Source: Nitrospirillum viridazoti CBAmc (GTDB lineage Bacteria; Pseudomonadota; Alphaproteobacteria; Azospirillales; Azospirillaceae). From it: 64,000 bases of DNA. The notes beneath the pieces were generated by a model, which worked only from the letters and a program-made list of their open reading frames with translations, was not told the origin of the DNA and searched no databases. A program made the position numbers and the translations under genes. Below, in pieces: positions 1 to 8,415 of the stretch (position 1 is the first letter of the stretch; each line of letters starts with the position of its first letter). Location of the stretch: positions 1,309,501 through 1,373,500 of the forward strand of contig NZ_CP022110.1 in the NCBI RefSeq assembly GCF_000730165.1, written 5' to 3'.

Positions 1-48
1 ACTTCTTGGGCGGGAACACGGCGGCATAACAGGAAAGCGGGGATAGAG

Positions 49-1527
49 ATGTTCGGATTTTCTAAAAACAATGATGCCATCAACCGCCAGATTTCGGCGC
101 TCAGCGCGCTGCGCGCCAAGGTGATGGTGGCGGACGTTGATCTCAATATCGTCTACGTGAATCCATCCGTGGTCGCCTTGCTGCGGGACGTGGAGCAGGA
201 CCTGCGCAAGGAATTGCCGCGTCTCAACGTGGACCGCCTGGTCGGCAGCAACATCGACATCTTCCATAAGAACCCGGCGCACCAGCGGGGCATGCTGGCC
301 AAGTTGGCCAAGCCCCACGCCGCCACCATCAAGGTGGCCAGCCACCAGTTCGACCTGCTGGTCACGCCGCTGAACGACGGCGGCCGGCGCATCGGCTTCG
401 TGGTCGAATGGGCGGACGCCAAGGAGCGGCTGGAGAACCTGGATTACGCCGGGCAGATCGCCGCCATCCGGCGGTCGCAGGCGGTCATCGAATTCACCAC
501 CGACGGCATCATCACCAAGGCCAACGACAATTTCCTGACGGTCATGGGCTATCGACTGGACGAGGTCGTGGGCAAGCACCATCAGATGTTCGTAGACCGC
601 GACTACGGCGCCACGGCGGAGTACCGCCAGTTCTGGGAAGCGCTGAAACGCGGCGAGTTCAAGGCCGCGCAGTTCAAGCGCGTCTCCAAGTCCGGCAAGG
701 CCGTCTGGATCGAGGGTGCCTACAACCCGATCTTCGATGAAAAGGGCCAGGTGACCAAGGTCGTGAAATTCGCCGTGGACGTGACGGCCCAGGTCAACCT
801 CCTGAACAACCTGAAGGTCCTGATCGACCAGAACTTCGGCGAGATTGAACGCGCGCTGGAAAAGTCGACGCATGAGACCTCGTCGGCCGGGGCCGCGGCG
901 GGCACCACGGCCAACAGCGTGCAGATGGTGGCGGCCAGCGCCGAGGAGTTGGCGGCCTCCATCGCCGAGATTTCGCAGAGCATGTCGCGCGCCCGCACCG
1001 CCACCGACAGTGCCTTCGACCGCACCATCCAGGTGGGCGAAAGCACCGACCGGCTGGCGGCGGCGGCCCAGGCCATGAACGGTATCGTCGGGCTGATCAA
1101 CAACATCGCCGGCCAGATCAACCTGCTGGCCCTGAACGCCACCATCGAGGCGGCCCGCGCCGGTGAGGCGGGCAAGGGCTTCGCCGTCGTGGCAAGCGAG
1201 GTCAAGAACCTGGCCAACCAGTCGGCCAAGGCCACCGAGCAGATTTCGGGTGAAATCGAGGGGATACAGTCCACCTCCGCCGAGGTGGCCGGAGCCCTGA
1301 ACGCCATTCGCGACGCCGTTTCCATCGTGCGTGAGCATGTGTCCGGGACGGCCGCCGCCGTGGAGGAGCAGAGCGCCGTCACCCGCAGCATGTCCACCAA
1401 CATGCACAGCGCCTCCAGCGCCGTCTCCACGGTGACGACCAACGTCACGGCCATTTCCGCTGCCATCAGCCAGGTCGCCGCCGCCGTGGACAAGACCAAG
1501 GAGGCGGCCCAGGTGCTCGTGCGCTGA
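49..1527 (+). CDS. Soluble methyl-accepting chemotaxis protein with two PAS-like domains
   Basis: This 492-residue chemoreceptor lacks any hydrophobic segment, so it should sit in the cytoplasm and signal to CheA/CheW. Residues about 20-125 look like a divergent PAS sensor and 140-255 like a classical PAS domain containing the HHQMF signature. The rest is a coiled-coil signalling domain whose hairpin tip ([20 protein letters not shown], about 360-380) is the conserved CheA/CheW-binding core. The ATG follows a purine-rich GGGGATAGAG. No che gene is adjacent, so it is an orphan receptor; by family knowledge PAS domains often bind haem or FAD, but the ligand cannot be read here. Confidence 0.93.
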   Translation: MFGFSKNNDAINRQISALSALRAKVMVADVDLNIVYVNPSVVALLRDVEQDLRKELPRLNVDRLVGSNIDIFHKNPAHQRGMLAKLAKPHAATIKVASHQFDLLVTPLNDGGRRIGFVVEWADAKERLENLDYAGQIAAIRRSQAVIEFTTDGIITKANDNFLTVMGYRLDEVVGKHHQMFVDRDYGATAEYRQFWEALKRGEFKAAQFKRVSKSGKAVWIEGAYNPIFDEKGQVTKVVKFAVDVTAQVNLLNNLKVLIDQNFGEIERALEKSTHETSSAGAAAGTTANSVQMVAASAEELAASIAEISQSMSRARTATDSAFDRTIQVGESTDRLAAAAQAMNGIVGLINNIAGQINLLALNATIEAARAGEAGKGFAVVASEVKNLANQSAKATEQISGEIEGIQSTSAEVAGALNAIRDAVSIVREHVSGTAAAVEEQSAVTRSMSTNMHSASSAVSTVTTNVTAISAAISQVAAAVDKTKEAAQVLVR

Positions 1528-1589
1528 CGACAGGTTTGGAGTCTGGATGCCGGCGGCGCGGCCTTGAGGGGACCGCGCCCTTGGCGATC

Positions 1590-2930
1590 TCAGTGCCCGC
1601 CCAACAGCACCACCCCGGTCTCCTCCGTCCTCGCGTGTTCCAGCTCTGCCAGGGCCGCGTCGATGTCGTGTGGCGGGGCCATGAAGCGGCGGAAGACGCC
1701 GCCGGCCGCCGCGGCCAGCGGCGTTGTGGCGTCGCGGTCGAAGTAGGCGGCGAACCCGGCCGCCTCCTCCAGCACCTGGCGCCCCGCGTTCTCGAAGAAG
1801 GTGCCGGCGCCCGCCGATGCGGACCCCGTCTCCCCCTGCCCATCGCGCAGCGGTGACACCATGGCGAGATCGGTGTTGAAGCGGTCCAGTTCCGCCGTCT
1901 CCGCTAGGAAGCGCACGAAGCGCTGAACCTCGGGCCGCGCGGCCGCCCGGGGCGCCACCACCAGCACGTCCTGCGGCACGTCCTCGTAGCGGGGCATGCC
2001 GGAGGTCAGCGTGGGGAAGGGAAAGAAGCCCACATCGTCGCGCACCAGGGGGGAGAAGTGCATGGCAGCGAACCCGCCCAGCAACAGCATGCCGACCTGC
2101 TGGTGATAGAAGTAGGGCAGGGTCTCACGCCAACTGTCCCCGGGCTGGGGCGCGTGGAAGTAACCCCGGTTCAGCAGCAGCTGCCACCGCGCCATCACCG
2201 CGCGCGCGGCCGGGTCGGTGAAGGGGATGTGGCCCGCCAGCAGGCGGCGATGGAAGTCCAGTCCGTTCAGGCGCAGGTCCAGGTAGTCGAACCAGGCGAA
2301 CAGCGGCCAGTTTTCCTGCGCGCCATAGGCGAAGGGGGTGACCCCCGCGGCCTTCAGGCGCGCTGCCACGGCCAGCAGATCCTCCCAGGTGCGGGGCGGC
2401 GCCAGGTTCAGGCGCCGGAACAGGGATTTGCGGTAAAAGAAGCCCCAGGGGTAGGTCGACAGGGGCACGGCCACGACCTTGGCGCCCACGGTGACGGCGT
2501 CGACCGCCGGCGGGCTGAACCGGTCGCGCACCAGCCGGGCCAGATCCGGGGGCAGGGGCGCCACCACCCGCTGGGCATAGCCGTCACGCAGCGCCTTGCC
2601 CGAATCCCAGAACGCGACATCCGGCGCGTCGGGCCCGCCGGCCTTGGCGCCGGCCCGCTGCCAATAGAGGTCCATGGGCACTTCGCGATGGGTGATCTGG
2701 ATGTCCGGGTTGGCGGCGGCGAAGTGGTCCAGCAGGGCGGCCCAGGCGGTGTGCTTGTCCCGGCTGCCCACCATCATGTCGATGGTCAGGTGGCCGGCCC
2801 GTGCCGGGCAAGCCAGGCAAAGGACCAGGACCAGACAGAGAAGAAGGCCCGCGGCGCCGTCCGGCCCCCGGCCCTGCCGGCGCGTGACCGCTACCATCCA
2901 ACGGCCCCCGCCCCGCCTGTCCTGTGCCAT
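1590..2930 (-). CDS. Extracellular solute-binding protein (family 1, sugar-type), orphan
   Basis: The 446-residue product has a hydrophobic signal segment at about residues 26-41 ending in a signal-peptidase-like ARA site. A periplasmic binding-protein fold follows; the stretches AAANPDIQIT, VPLSTYPWGFFYRKSLF and PPRTWEDLLAVAARLKAAG are typical of ABC carbohydrate-binding proteins. It would capture a solute in the periplasm and deliver it to a permease. No permease or ATPase gene lies nearby, so it either serves a distant transporter or acts as a sensor partner. The N-terminus before the signal is long and basic, and an internal ATG at 2897 may be the true start. The ligand is unknown. Confidence 0.8.
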   Translation of the reverse strand: MAQDRRGGGRWMVAVTRRQGRGPDGAAGLLLCLVLVLCLACPARAGHLTIDMMVGSRDKHTAWAALLDHFAAANPDIQITHREVPMDLYWQRAGAKAGGPDAPDVAFWDSGKALRDGYAQRVVAPLPPDLARLVRDRFSPPAVDAVTVGAKVVAVPLSTYPWGFFYRKSLFRRLNLAPPRTWEDLLAVAARLKAAGVTPFAYGAQENWPLFAWFDYLDLRLNGLDFHRRLLAGHIPFTDPAARAVMARWQLLLNRGYFHAPQPGDSWRETLPYFYHQQVGMLLLGGFAAMHFSPLVRDDVGFFPFPTLTSGMPRYEDVPQDVLVVAPRAAARPEVQRFVRFLAETAELDRFNTDLAMVSPLRDGQGETGSASAGAGTFFENAGRQVLEEAAGFAAYFDRDATTPLAAAAGGVFRRFMAPPHDIDAALAELEHARTEETGVVLLGGH

Positions 2931-3133
2931 TTCGATATCATGCTGGATAACCTTGGACAGGGGAACTTTGGGCAGGGGACTTTTTGGCCGCGAACTGGGA
3001 CCGGAGCGCGAGGCCGGGGAAGGGATGCTACCTATACGGTATGGGTGCGGCCAATCCTACATAGAAATCCGGGTGGAATTAGGCCGCCCGGCGCCCCTGG
3101 CCCCCAGGCCCGGCGTCGCGTAGACTGGCCCCC

Positions 3134-4327
3134 ATGTTCAGCACCTTCTTCTTCCAGCTGCGCCAGGCCCGCATTCCCGTGACCCTGCGGGAGTATCTGG
3201 CCCTGATGGAGGCCATGTCCGCGCATGTCGCAGGCTACAGCGTGGAGGACTTCTACCACCTGTCCCGCACCATCCTGGTGAAGGATGAGCGCAACCTTGA
3301 CCGCTTCGACGTCGTCTTCGGCCAAGTCTTCAAGGGACTGGAAGGGGCGGCGGGCGGAGAGGGCAGCGATGTCGCCGCGCGCGACCTGCCCGAGGAATGG
3401 CTGCGCAAGCTGGCCGAGCGGCACCTGACGGAGGAGGAGAAGGCGCAAATCCAGGCCCTGGGCGGCTGGGAAAAGCTGATGGAGACATTGGCCCAGCGCC
3501 TAAAGGAACAGCATGGCCGCCACCAGGGTGGGTCCAAATGGATCGGCACGGCCGGCACCTCGCCCTTCGGCGCCTATGGCTACAATCCGGAGGGCGTGCG
3601 CATCGGGCAAGAGGGTAGCCGCCACCGTCGCGCGGTGAAGGTCTGGGACCGGCGCGAGTTCCGCAACCTGGACGACACGGTGGAGCTGGGCACCCGCAAC
3701 ATCAAGGTGGCGCTGCGCCGCCTGCGCAAGTTCGCCCGCACGGGTGCGGCCGAGGTGCTGGACCTACCCGACACCATACGCGCCACGGCGGCCAACGCCG
3801 GCCACCTGGACCTGAAGCTGCGCCCCGAACGGCACAACGCGGTCAAGGTGCTGCTGTTCCTGGATGTGGGCGGTTCCATGGACGACCACATCCGCCTGTG
3901 CGAGGAGCTGTTCTCCGCCGCCAAGGGCGAGTTCAAGCACCTGGAGTATTTCTACTTCCACAATTGCGTCTATGAGGGCGTGTGGAAGGACAACCGCCGC
4001 CGCCGCACGGAACAGATGTCGACCTTCGACGTGCTGCACACCTACCCGGCGGACTACAAGCTGATCTTCGTGGGCGACGCCAGCATGAGCCCCTATGAGA
4101 TCACCCACGCCGGCGGGGCGGTGGAGCATTGGAACCAGGAGGCGGGGCAGGTGTGGCTGCGGCGTCTGCTGGACGTCTACCGCCGCGCCATCTGGCTGAA
4201 CCCGGTCAGCGAAGGCTATTGGCCTTACACCGCCAGCATCGGCCTGATTAAAAATTTGATGGAAGGCCGCATGTATCCCTTGACCCTGCAGGGGCTGGAG
4301 GCGGGCATGCGGGAACTTAGCCATTGA
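3134..4327 (+). CDS. CoxE-like VWA domain-containing protein
   Basis: This 397-residue protein resembles the VWA/CoxE family, which usually works with a MoxR AAA+ ATPase to mature or remodel metal enzymes. The N-terminal half is helical and charged. The C-terminal half is a von Willebrand A fold whose metal-site motif reads DVGGSM (about 244-249); the first Ser of the canonical DxSxS is therefore Gly. A conserved FVGDASMSPYEI follows near residue 313. No MoxR partner is adjacent, which is unusual for a co-transcribed pair. The gene stands alone between the divergent binding protein and the isocitrate dehydrogenase. Confidence 0.8.
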   Translation: MFSTFFFQLRQARIPVTLREYLALMEAMSAHVAGYSVEDFYHLSRTILVKDERNLDRFDVVFGQVFKGLEGAAGGEGSDVAARDLPEEWLRKLAERHLTEEEKAQIQALGGWEKLMETLAQRLKEQHGRHQGGSKWIGTAGTSPFGAYGYNPEGVRIGQEGSRHRRAVKVWDRREFRNLDDTVELGTRNIKVALRRLRKFARTGAAEVLDLPDTIRATAANAGHLDLKLRPERHNAVKVLLFLDVGGSMDDHIRLCEELFSAAKGEFKHLEYFYFHNCVYEGVWKDNRRRRTEQMSTFDVLHTYPADYKLIFVGDASMSPYEITHAGGAVEHWNQEAGQVWLRRLLDVYRRAIWLNPVSEGYWPYTASIGLIKNLMEGRMYPLTLQGLEAGMRELSH

Positions 4328-4427
4328 TTTATTAACGTTTCTTGGCGCCCACCCACGCAAGTGCAGGGGGGCAGGGACGCCCAAAGCACAGTTGCCGCGC
4401 CGGGCATCCCGGCATAGTGTCCGCGCG

Positions 4428-4446
4428 GGCTCAAAAATTTTGAGCC
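4428..4446. promoter_or_regulatory. Perfect 9-bp inverted repeat in front of the isocitrate dehydrogenase gene
   Basis: GGCTCAAAA and TTTTGAGCC flank a single A, within the 225-nt gap between the VWA gene and the isocitrate dehydrogenase gene. Partial GC-rich symmetry extends outward on both sides. The nearly absent loop argues for a dimeric-protein operator rather than a terminator. No regulator is assigned. Confidence 0.4.
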
Positions 4447-4552
4447 GGACGCGGGCGGCCTTCCCAGACCGTGCCCCAAACCGCGCCCCCAAAACCGCGC
4501 CATGTCCCCCGATGGTTGGGGAAAGGTGCTAGTGCCAAGGATGAAAGAGAAG

Positions 4553-6004
4553 ATGAATTCTCCGACCAAGATCACCATCGCGCGCGGCGACGGTATCGGC
4601 CCCGAGATCATGGACGCCACCCTTGAGGTGTTGGCCGCCAGCGGCGCCAACCTTGAGTATGAGGAAATCCAGATCGGCGAGAGCGTCTATCGCCGGGGCA
4701 TCATGAACGGCATGGAGCCCAGCGCCTGGGACAGCCTGCGCCGCACCAAGGTGTTCCTGAAGGCCCCCATCACCACCCCGCAGGGCGGCGGCTACAAGTC
4801 GCTGAACGTGACCATCCGCGGCGCCCTGGGCCTGTACGCCAACATCCGCCCCTGCGTCTCCTACTCCCCCTTCGTCGCCACCAAGCACCCGTCCATGGAC
4901 GTGGTCATCGTGCGCGAGAACGAGGAAGACCTGTACGCCGGCATCGAATACCGCCAGACGCAGGACGTGACCCAGGCCGTGAAACTGATCTCCCGCCCCG
5001 GGTCGGAGAAGATCATCCGCTACGCCTTCGAATACGCGCGGGCCAACCATCGCCGCAAGGTGACGGCCTTCGTGAAGGACAACATCATGAAGATCTCCGA
5101 TGGGCTGTTCCATCGGGTCTTCGACGAGATCGCCGCCGAGTACCCGGACATCGAGGCGGAGAGCATGATCGTCGACATCGGCGCCGCCCGCCTGGCGGAC
5201 ACGCCGGAGCACTTCGACGTCATCGTCACCCTGAACCTGTACGGCGACATCATCTCCGACATCGCCGCGCAGATCACCGGCTCGGTCGGCCTGGCCGGCT
5301 CCTCCAACATCGGTGACCAGTGCGCCATGTTCGAGGCCATCCACGGCTCCGCCCCCACCATCGCCGGCAAGGGCATCGCCAACCCGTCGGGCCTGCTGCT
5401 GGCCTCGGTCATGATGCTGGTCCACATCGGCCAGTCGGAAGCGGCCGAGCGCATCCATAACGCCTGGCTTAAGATGATCGAGGACGGCATCCACACCGTC
5501 GACATCTTCAAGCGCGGCGTCAGCAAGGCCCGCATCGGCACCCGCGATTTCGCCGCCAACCTGGTCGATCGCCTGGGCGAGCGCCCGGCCACCCTGGTGC
5601 CCGCCAGCTATCCCGCCGGCGTCGCCAGCAGCTTCAGCGGCATCGCCCTGAAGGGCGCCCCGGCCCAGACCAAGAAGCTGGTGGGCGTGGACGTGTTCCT
5701 GGAGCGCAAGGGCGGCACCGGCGACGATATGGCCGCGCTGTTCCAGCCTTTGATCCCCGCCGGCCTGAAGCTGGTGATGGTGTCCAACCGCGGCCAGAAG
5801 GTGTGGCCGGACGGCGCGCCGGAAACCTTCTGCACCGACCATTGGCGCTGCCGTGTCATGGCCGACGGCGCCGATGAGCTGAAGCACGGCCAGGTGGCCG
5901 AGCTGCTGGCCCGCGTCGCCAAGGAGGGCCTGGACTTCGTCCAGAGCTCCAACCTCTACACCTTCGACGGCGCCAACGGCTTCTCCGCCGCCGCCGGCCA
6001 GTAA
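4553..6004 (+). CDS. Isocitrate dehydrogenase, Thermus/Rickettsia-type with C-terminal extension
   Basis: It oxidatively decarboxylates isocitrate to 2-oxoglutarate in the TCA cycle. The 483-residue protein starts with the isopropylmalate/isocitrate dehydrogenase signature ARGDGIGPE (residues 10-18). ENEEDLYAGIEY supplies substrate-binding residues, and HGSAPTIAGKGIANPS is the cofactor loop. Residues about 345-483 form the extra C-terminal domain seen in the long Thermus-type enzymes. The cofactor loop reads Thr-Ile where Lys-Tyr marks NADP and Asp-Ile marks NAD enzymes, so cofactor use is uncertain. I chose the ATG at 4553 because AAGGA lies 11 nt upstream and the conserved domain begins at once; ATGs at 4502 and 4541 would add a non-conserved leader. 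A second, unrelated isocitrate dehydrogenase lies at 6950-8173. Confidence 0.92.
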   Translation: MNSPTKITIARGDGIGPEIMDATLEVLAASGANLEYEEIQIGESVYRRGIMNGMEPSAWDSLRRTKVFLKAPITTPQGGGYKSLNVTIRGALGLYANIRPCVSYSPFVATKHPSMDVVIVRENEEDLYAGIEYRQTQDVTQAVKLISRPGSEKIIRYAFEYARANHRRKVTAFVKDNIMKISDGLFHRVFDEIAAEYPDIEAESMIVDIGAARLADTPEHFDVIVTLNLYGDIISDIAAQITGSVGLAGSSNIGDQCAMFEAIHGSAPTIAGKGIANPSGLLLASVMMLVHIGQSEAAERIHNAWLKMIEDGIHTVDIFKRGVSKARIGTRDFAANLVDRLGERPATLVPASYPAGVASSFSGIALKGAPAQTKKLVGVDVFLERKGGTGDDMAALFQPLIPAGLKLVMVSNRGQKVWPDGAPETFCTDHWRCRVMADGADELKHGQVAELLARVAKEGLDFVQSSNLYTFDGANGFSAAAGQ

Positions 6005-6020
6005 GGTTGCGTGAAACGGC

Positions 6021-6048
6021 ACGGGCATGGGAGTGATCCCATGCCCGT
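6021..6048 (+). terminator. Hairpin terminator after isocitrate dehydrogenase
   Basis: A perfect 12-bp stem (ACGGGCATGGGA / TCCCATGCCCGT) encloses a GTGA loop, 16 nt after the stop codon. The T-run that follows is weak (CATTTTAG). Confidence 0.7.
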
Positions 6049-6133
6049 CGCCATTTTAGGGGGCGCCCGTTCCCTCTTAACTCCCCTTTAATAGGGGATG
6101 AACGAGAGTGGCCCCGCTAGGAATAGTGGCTGT

Positions 6134-6222
6134 GCCTGGGATATACCCACTAAGGAGAGGGGCGGTGGGTTTCCCTAGGCTGCCTGCGGATCTTGGGTGT
6201 GGATTCTGTATCCACGGCCCAA
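6134..6222 (+). other. Two adjacent hairpins upstream of gcrA, possible leader or small RNA
   Basis: Hairpin one pairs GCCTGGGA (6134-6141) and ACCCAC (6145-6150) with GTGGGT (6165-6170) and TCCCTAGGC (6172-6180), with one bulged base. Its loop displays a ribosome-site-like AAGGAGAGG. Hairpin two pairs TTGGG-GTGGAT (6193-6204) with ATCCAC-CCCAA (6210-6222). No known RNA family is recognised. The second stem overlaps a GANTC site. Confidence 0.35.
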
Positions 6223-6237
6223 AAACGAGTCGGAATC
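6202..6237. promoter_or_regulatory. Cluster of three GANTC (CcrM methylation) sites upstream of gcrA
   Basis: GATTC (6202-6206), GAGTC (6227-6231) and GAATC (6233-6237) lie within 36 nt, 164-199 nt upstream of the annotated gcrA start. In Caulobacter and relatives CcrM methylates GANTC, and GcrA with sigma-70 acts at promoters carrying methylated sites. A cluster in front of gcrA itself suggests methylation-coupled control or autoregulation (inference). Confidence 0.5.
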
Positions 6238-6400
6238 ACCTGTTCAGGCTTTGGCAAGTTTGGTAGTGTCACACGCATCTCGATACCAAATCTTGTTGAT
6301 GGGAAATTTCCCGGTATCGACTGCTGGAGCGGGACGCTCGGCGGTGACGGCATGTTTTTGCGCGCCCGCCGATCTCGGGGGCTAAGGAGCGAGGGCTTCG

Positions 6401-6781
6401 ATGGAAGAAGAAAAAGCGTCGATGAGTTGGACTGACGAGCGTATCGAGCGCCTGCGCCAGCTGTGGGGCCAGGGCATGAGCGCCAGCGAGATCGCCGACC
6501 TGCTGGGCAATGTGACCCGCAACGCGGTGATCGGCAAGGCGCACCGGCTGGGCCTCTCGGGCCGGCCGTCGCCCATCAAGAAGAAGCCCACGCGCGGCGC
6601 CACCATCCTGTCGCTGAACGAGCGCATGTGCAAATGGCCGGTGGGCGATCCCAAGCACGCCGATTTCCATTTCTGCGGCTGCCCCTCGCTGCCTGGCATG
6701 CCCTACTGCCGTGAGCACGCGCAGATGGCTTACCAGCCCGCCAAGAAGCGGGATGACGAACGCAAGTTGGTCATGGCCTGA
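6401..6781 (+). CDS. gcrA: GcrA cell-cycle regulator
   Basis: GcrA is an alphaproteobacterial transcription cofactor that binds sigma-70 and stimulates promoters with methylated GANTC sites, coupling transcription to chromosome replication. The product is 126 residues. An N-terminal helix-turn-helix contains SWTDERIERLRQLWGQGMSA and LLGNVTRNAVIGKAHRLGLS. A basic linker and a C-terminal sigma-binding region with CKWPVGDP and FCGCPSLPGMPYCREH follow. AAGGAG lies 11 nt before the chosen ATG. A second ATG at 6422 (MSWTDE) matches the usual start of the family and may be the real one. The gene is monocistronic and ends at a strong terminator. Confidence 0.95.
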   Translation: MEEEKASMSWTDERIERLRQLWGQGMSASEIADLLGNVTRNAVIGKAHRLGLSGRPSPIKKKPTRGATILSLNERMCKWPVGDPKHADFHFCGCPSLPGMPYCREHAQMAYQPAKKRDDERKLVMA

Positions 6782-6810
6782 GGCACTGGTCCTCGCACGG
6801 AATTAAGCGA

Positions 6811-6845
6811 ACCCCCGCCGGCGACGGCGGGGGTTTTGCTTTTGG
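6811..6845 (+). terminator. Rho-independent terminator of gcrA
   Basis: The 10-bp stem ACCCCCGCCG / CGGCGGGGGT with a GCGA loop is followed by TTTTGCTTTT, 29 nt after the gcrA stop. Confidence 0.88.
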
Positions 6846-6882
6846 CGCTGGTGGAACATCGCGAGATCCGAATACGCGCCAG

Positions 6883-6919
6883 CCAAAAGAAAACGCCGGG
6901 CGGTGGGTGCCGCCCGGCG
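6883..6919 (-). terminator. Rho-independent terminator of icd (minus strand)
   Basis: The 10-bp stem CGCCGGGCGG / CCGCCCGGCG (6894-6919) is followed on the minus strand by TTTTCTTTTGG. It lies 31 nt downstream of the icd stop. Confidence 0.85.
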
Positions 6920-6949
6920 TCTCTGTCACATCGCAACCGTTGGCAAGCC

Positions 6950-8173
6950 TCAGGCGGCGAAGCCCATGGCCTTGCGCAGGTTCTCGTCCAGCTTGGCCAG
7001 GAAGTCCTGGGTAGTCAGCCACGGCTGGTCAGGGCCGATCAGGATGGCCAGGTCCTTGGTCATGAAGCCGGACTCGACCGTCTCCACGCACACCTTCTCC
7101 AGCGTCTTGGCGAAGTTGGTGACCTCCGGCGTGCCGTCGAACTGGCCGCGATAGGCCAGGCCCTGCGTCCACGCGAAGATCGAGGCGATGGGGTTGGTGG
7201 AGGTGGGGCGGCCCTTCTGGTGCTCACGATAGTGGCGGGTCACCGTGCCGTGGGCGGCCTCGGCCTCCACGGTCTTGCCATCGGGGGTCAGCAGTACCGA
7301 GGTCATCAGGCCCAGAGAGCCGAAACCCTGGGCCACGGTGTCGGACTGCACGTCGCCGTCGTAGTTCTTGCAGGCCCAGACGAAGGCGCCGTCCCACTTC
7401 AGGGCGGAGGCGACCATGTCGTCGATCAGGCGGTGCTCGTAGACGATGCCCTTGGCCTTGAAGCGCTCGGCGAACTCGGCGTCGAAGATTTCCTGGAAGA
7501 TGTCCTTGAAGCGGCCGTCATAGGCCTTGAGGATCGTGTTCTTCGTGGACAGGTACACCGGATAGCCGCGCTGCAGGCCGTAGTTGAAGCAGGCGCGGGC
7601 GAAGCCGGCGATCGATTCGTCCAGGTTGTACATGCCCATGGCCACGCCGGCCTCGGGGAACTTGAACACGTCGTAGGTGATGGCCTCGCCGCCGTCGTCG
7701 GGCGTGAAGGTCATGGTCAGCTTGCCGGCGCCGGGCACCTTGAAGTCGGTGGCGCGGTACTGGTCGCCGAAGGCGTGGCGGCCGATGACGATGGGCTTGG
7801 TCCAGCCCGGCACCAGGCGCGGCACGTTCTTGCAGATGATGGGCTCACGGAAGACGGTGCCGCCCAGGATGTTGCGGATGGTGCCGTTGGGCGACTTCCA
7901 CATCTTCTTCAGGCTGAACTCGACCACGCGGGCCTCGTCCGGGGTGATGGTCGCGCACTTCACGCCCACGCCGTACTTCTTGATGGCCTCGGCCGCGTCC
8001 ACGGTCACCTGGTCGTTGGTGGCGTCGCGATGCTCGATGCCGAGGTCGAAGTACTTCAGGTCGATGTCGAGGTAGGGCAGGATCAGCTTGTCTTTGATGA
8101 ACTGCCAAATGATGCGGGTCATCTCATCGCCATCAAGCTCGACGACGGGATTGGCAACCTTGATCTTCTGCAT
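6950..8173 (-). CDS. icd: NADP-dependent isocitrate dehydrogenase (eukaryotic-like homodimeric type)
   Basis: It converts isocitrate to 2-oxoglutarate, producing NADPH in the cytoplasm. The 407-residue length matches the family. It begins [20 protein letters not shown], the hallmark of the mitochondrial-like dimeric class, and continues with [37 protein letters not shown] and [12 protein letters not shown]. The ATG at 8173 is preferred over an upstream in-frame TTG (8179) because AGAAGG lies about 8 nt before it. It is transcribed away from the LOG-family gene and converges on gcrA, with its own terminator. It is not a close paralogue of the enzyme at 4553-6004. Confidence 0.96.
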   Translation of the reverse strand: MQKIKVANPVVELDGDEMTRIIWQFIKDKLILPYLDIDLKYFDLGIEHRDATNDQVTVDAAEAIKKYGVGVKCATITPDEARVVEFSLKKMWKSPNGTIRNILGGTVFREPIICKNVPRLVPGWTKPIVIGRHAFGDQYRATDFKVPGAGKLTMTFTPDDGGEAITYDVFKFPEAGVAMGMYNLDESIAGFARACFNYGLQRGYPVYLSTKNTILKAYDGRFKDIFQEIFDAEFAERFKAKGIVYEHRLIDDMVASALKWDGAFVWACKNYDGDVQSDTVAQGFGSLGLMTSVLLTPDGKTVEAEAAHGTVTRHYREHQKGRPTSTNPIASIFAWTQGLAYRGQFDGTPEVTNFAKTLEKVCVETVESGFMTKDLAILIGPDQPWLTTQDFLAKLDENLRKAMGFAA

Positions 8174-8415
8174 TCTCAATGCCTTCTGCGTATAGGTAAT
8201 TTTTATGACAACCGGCGCCGCGTTTGAGCGCGCCTCGATATGCCAGAACCGTTTCCCGGGTAAGAAACGACCGCGATTGGCGGCCAGTATATCGGACGGC
8301 CGGTATAAGAGCCCATTCGGGCCCGGCGATCAAGCAAGCGGGGCGGGGAACCGGCGTGCGGTCCCCGCAACGGTGTCCCCCCGATGGAACCGGGGCCGGC
8401 CGCCCTTGAAACCGG

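Larger units (their letters stand above)
6005..6400. other. 396-nt structured intergenic region upstream of gcrA
   Basis: No convincing coding sequence is present. It holds a terminator for the upstream isocitrate dehydrogenase, two further hairpins (6134-6180 and 6193-6222) and three CcrM-type GANTC sites within 36 nt. It presumably carries the gcrA promoter and a long leader, or an unidentified small RNA. Confidence 0.6.

Noticed and set aside
2954-2983. Two imperfect 15-bp direct repeats (TTGGACAGGGGAACT / TTGGGCAGGGGACTT)
   Set aside because: Only 12 of 15 positions match and there are just two copies; chance is a sufficient explanation.
4529-6028. 499-codon minus-strand frame over the first isocitrate dehydrogenase
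   Set aside because: It is an antisense shadow of a well-conserved enzyme; its translation has no recognisable domain.
6061-6235. 6S RNA or another known housekeeping RNA before gcrA
   Set aside because: A GCCTGCGG stretch recalls the 3' arm of 6S RNA, but I could not pair it into the long closing stem and central bubble that define 6S. SRP RNA and RNase P signatures are absent.
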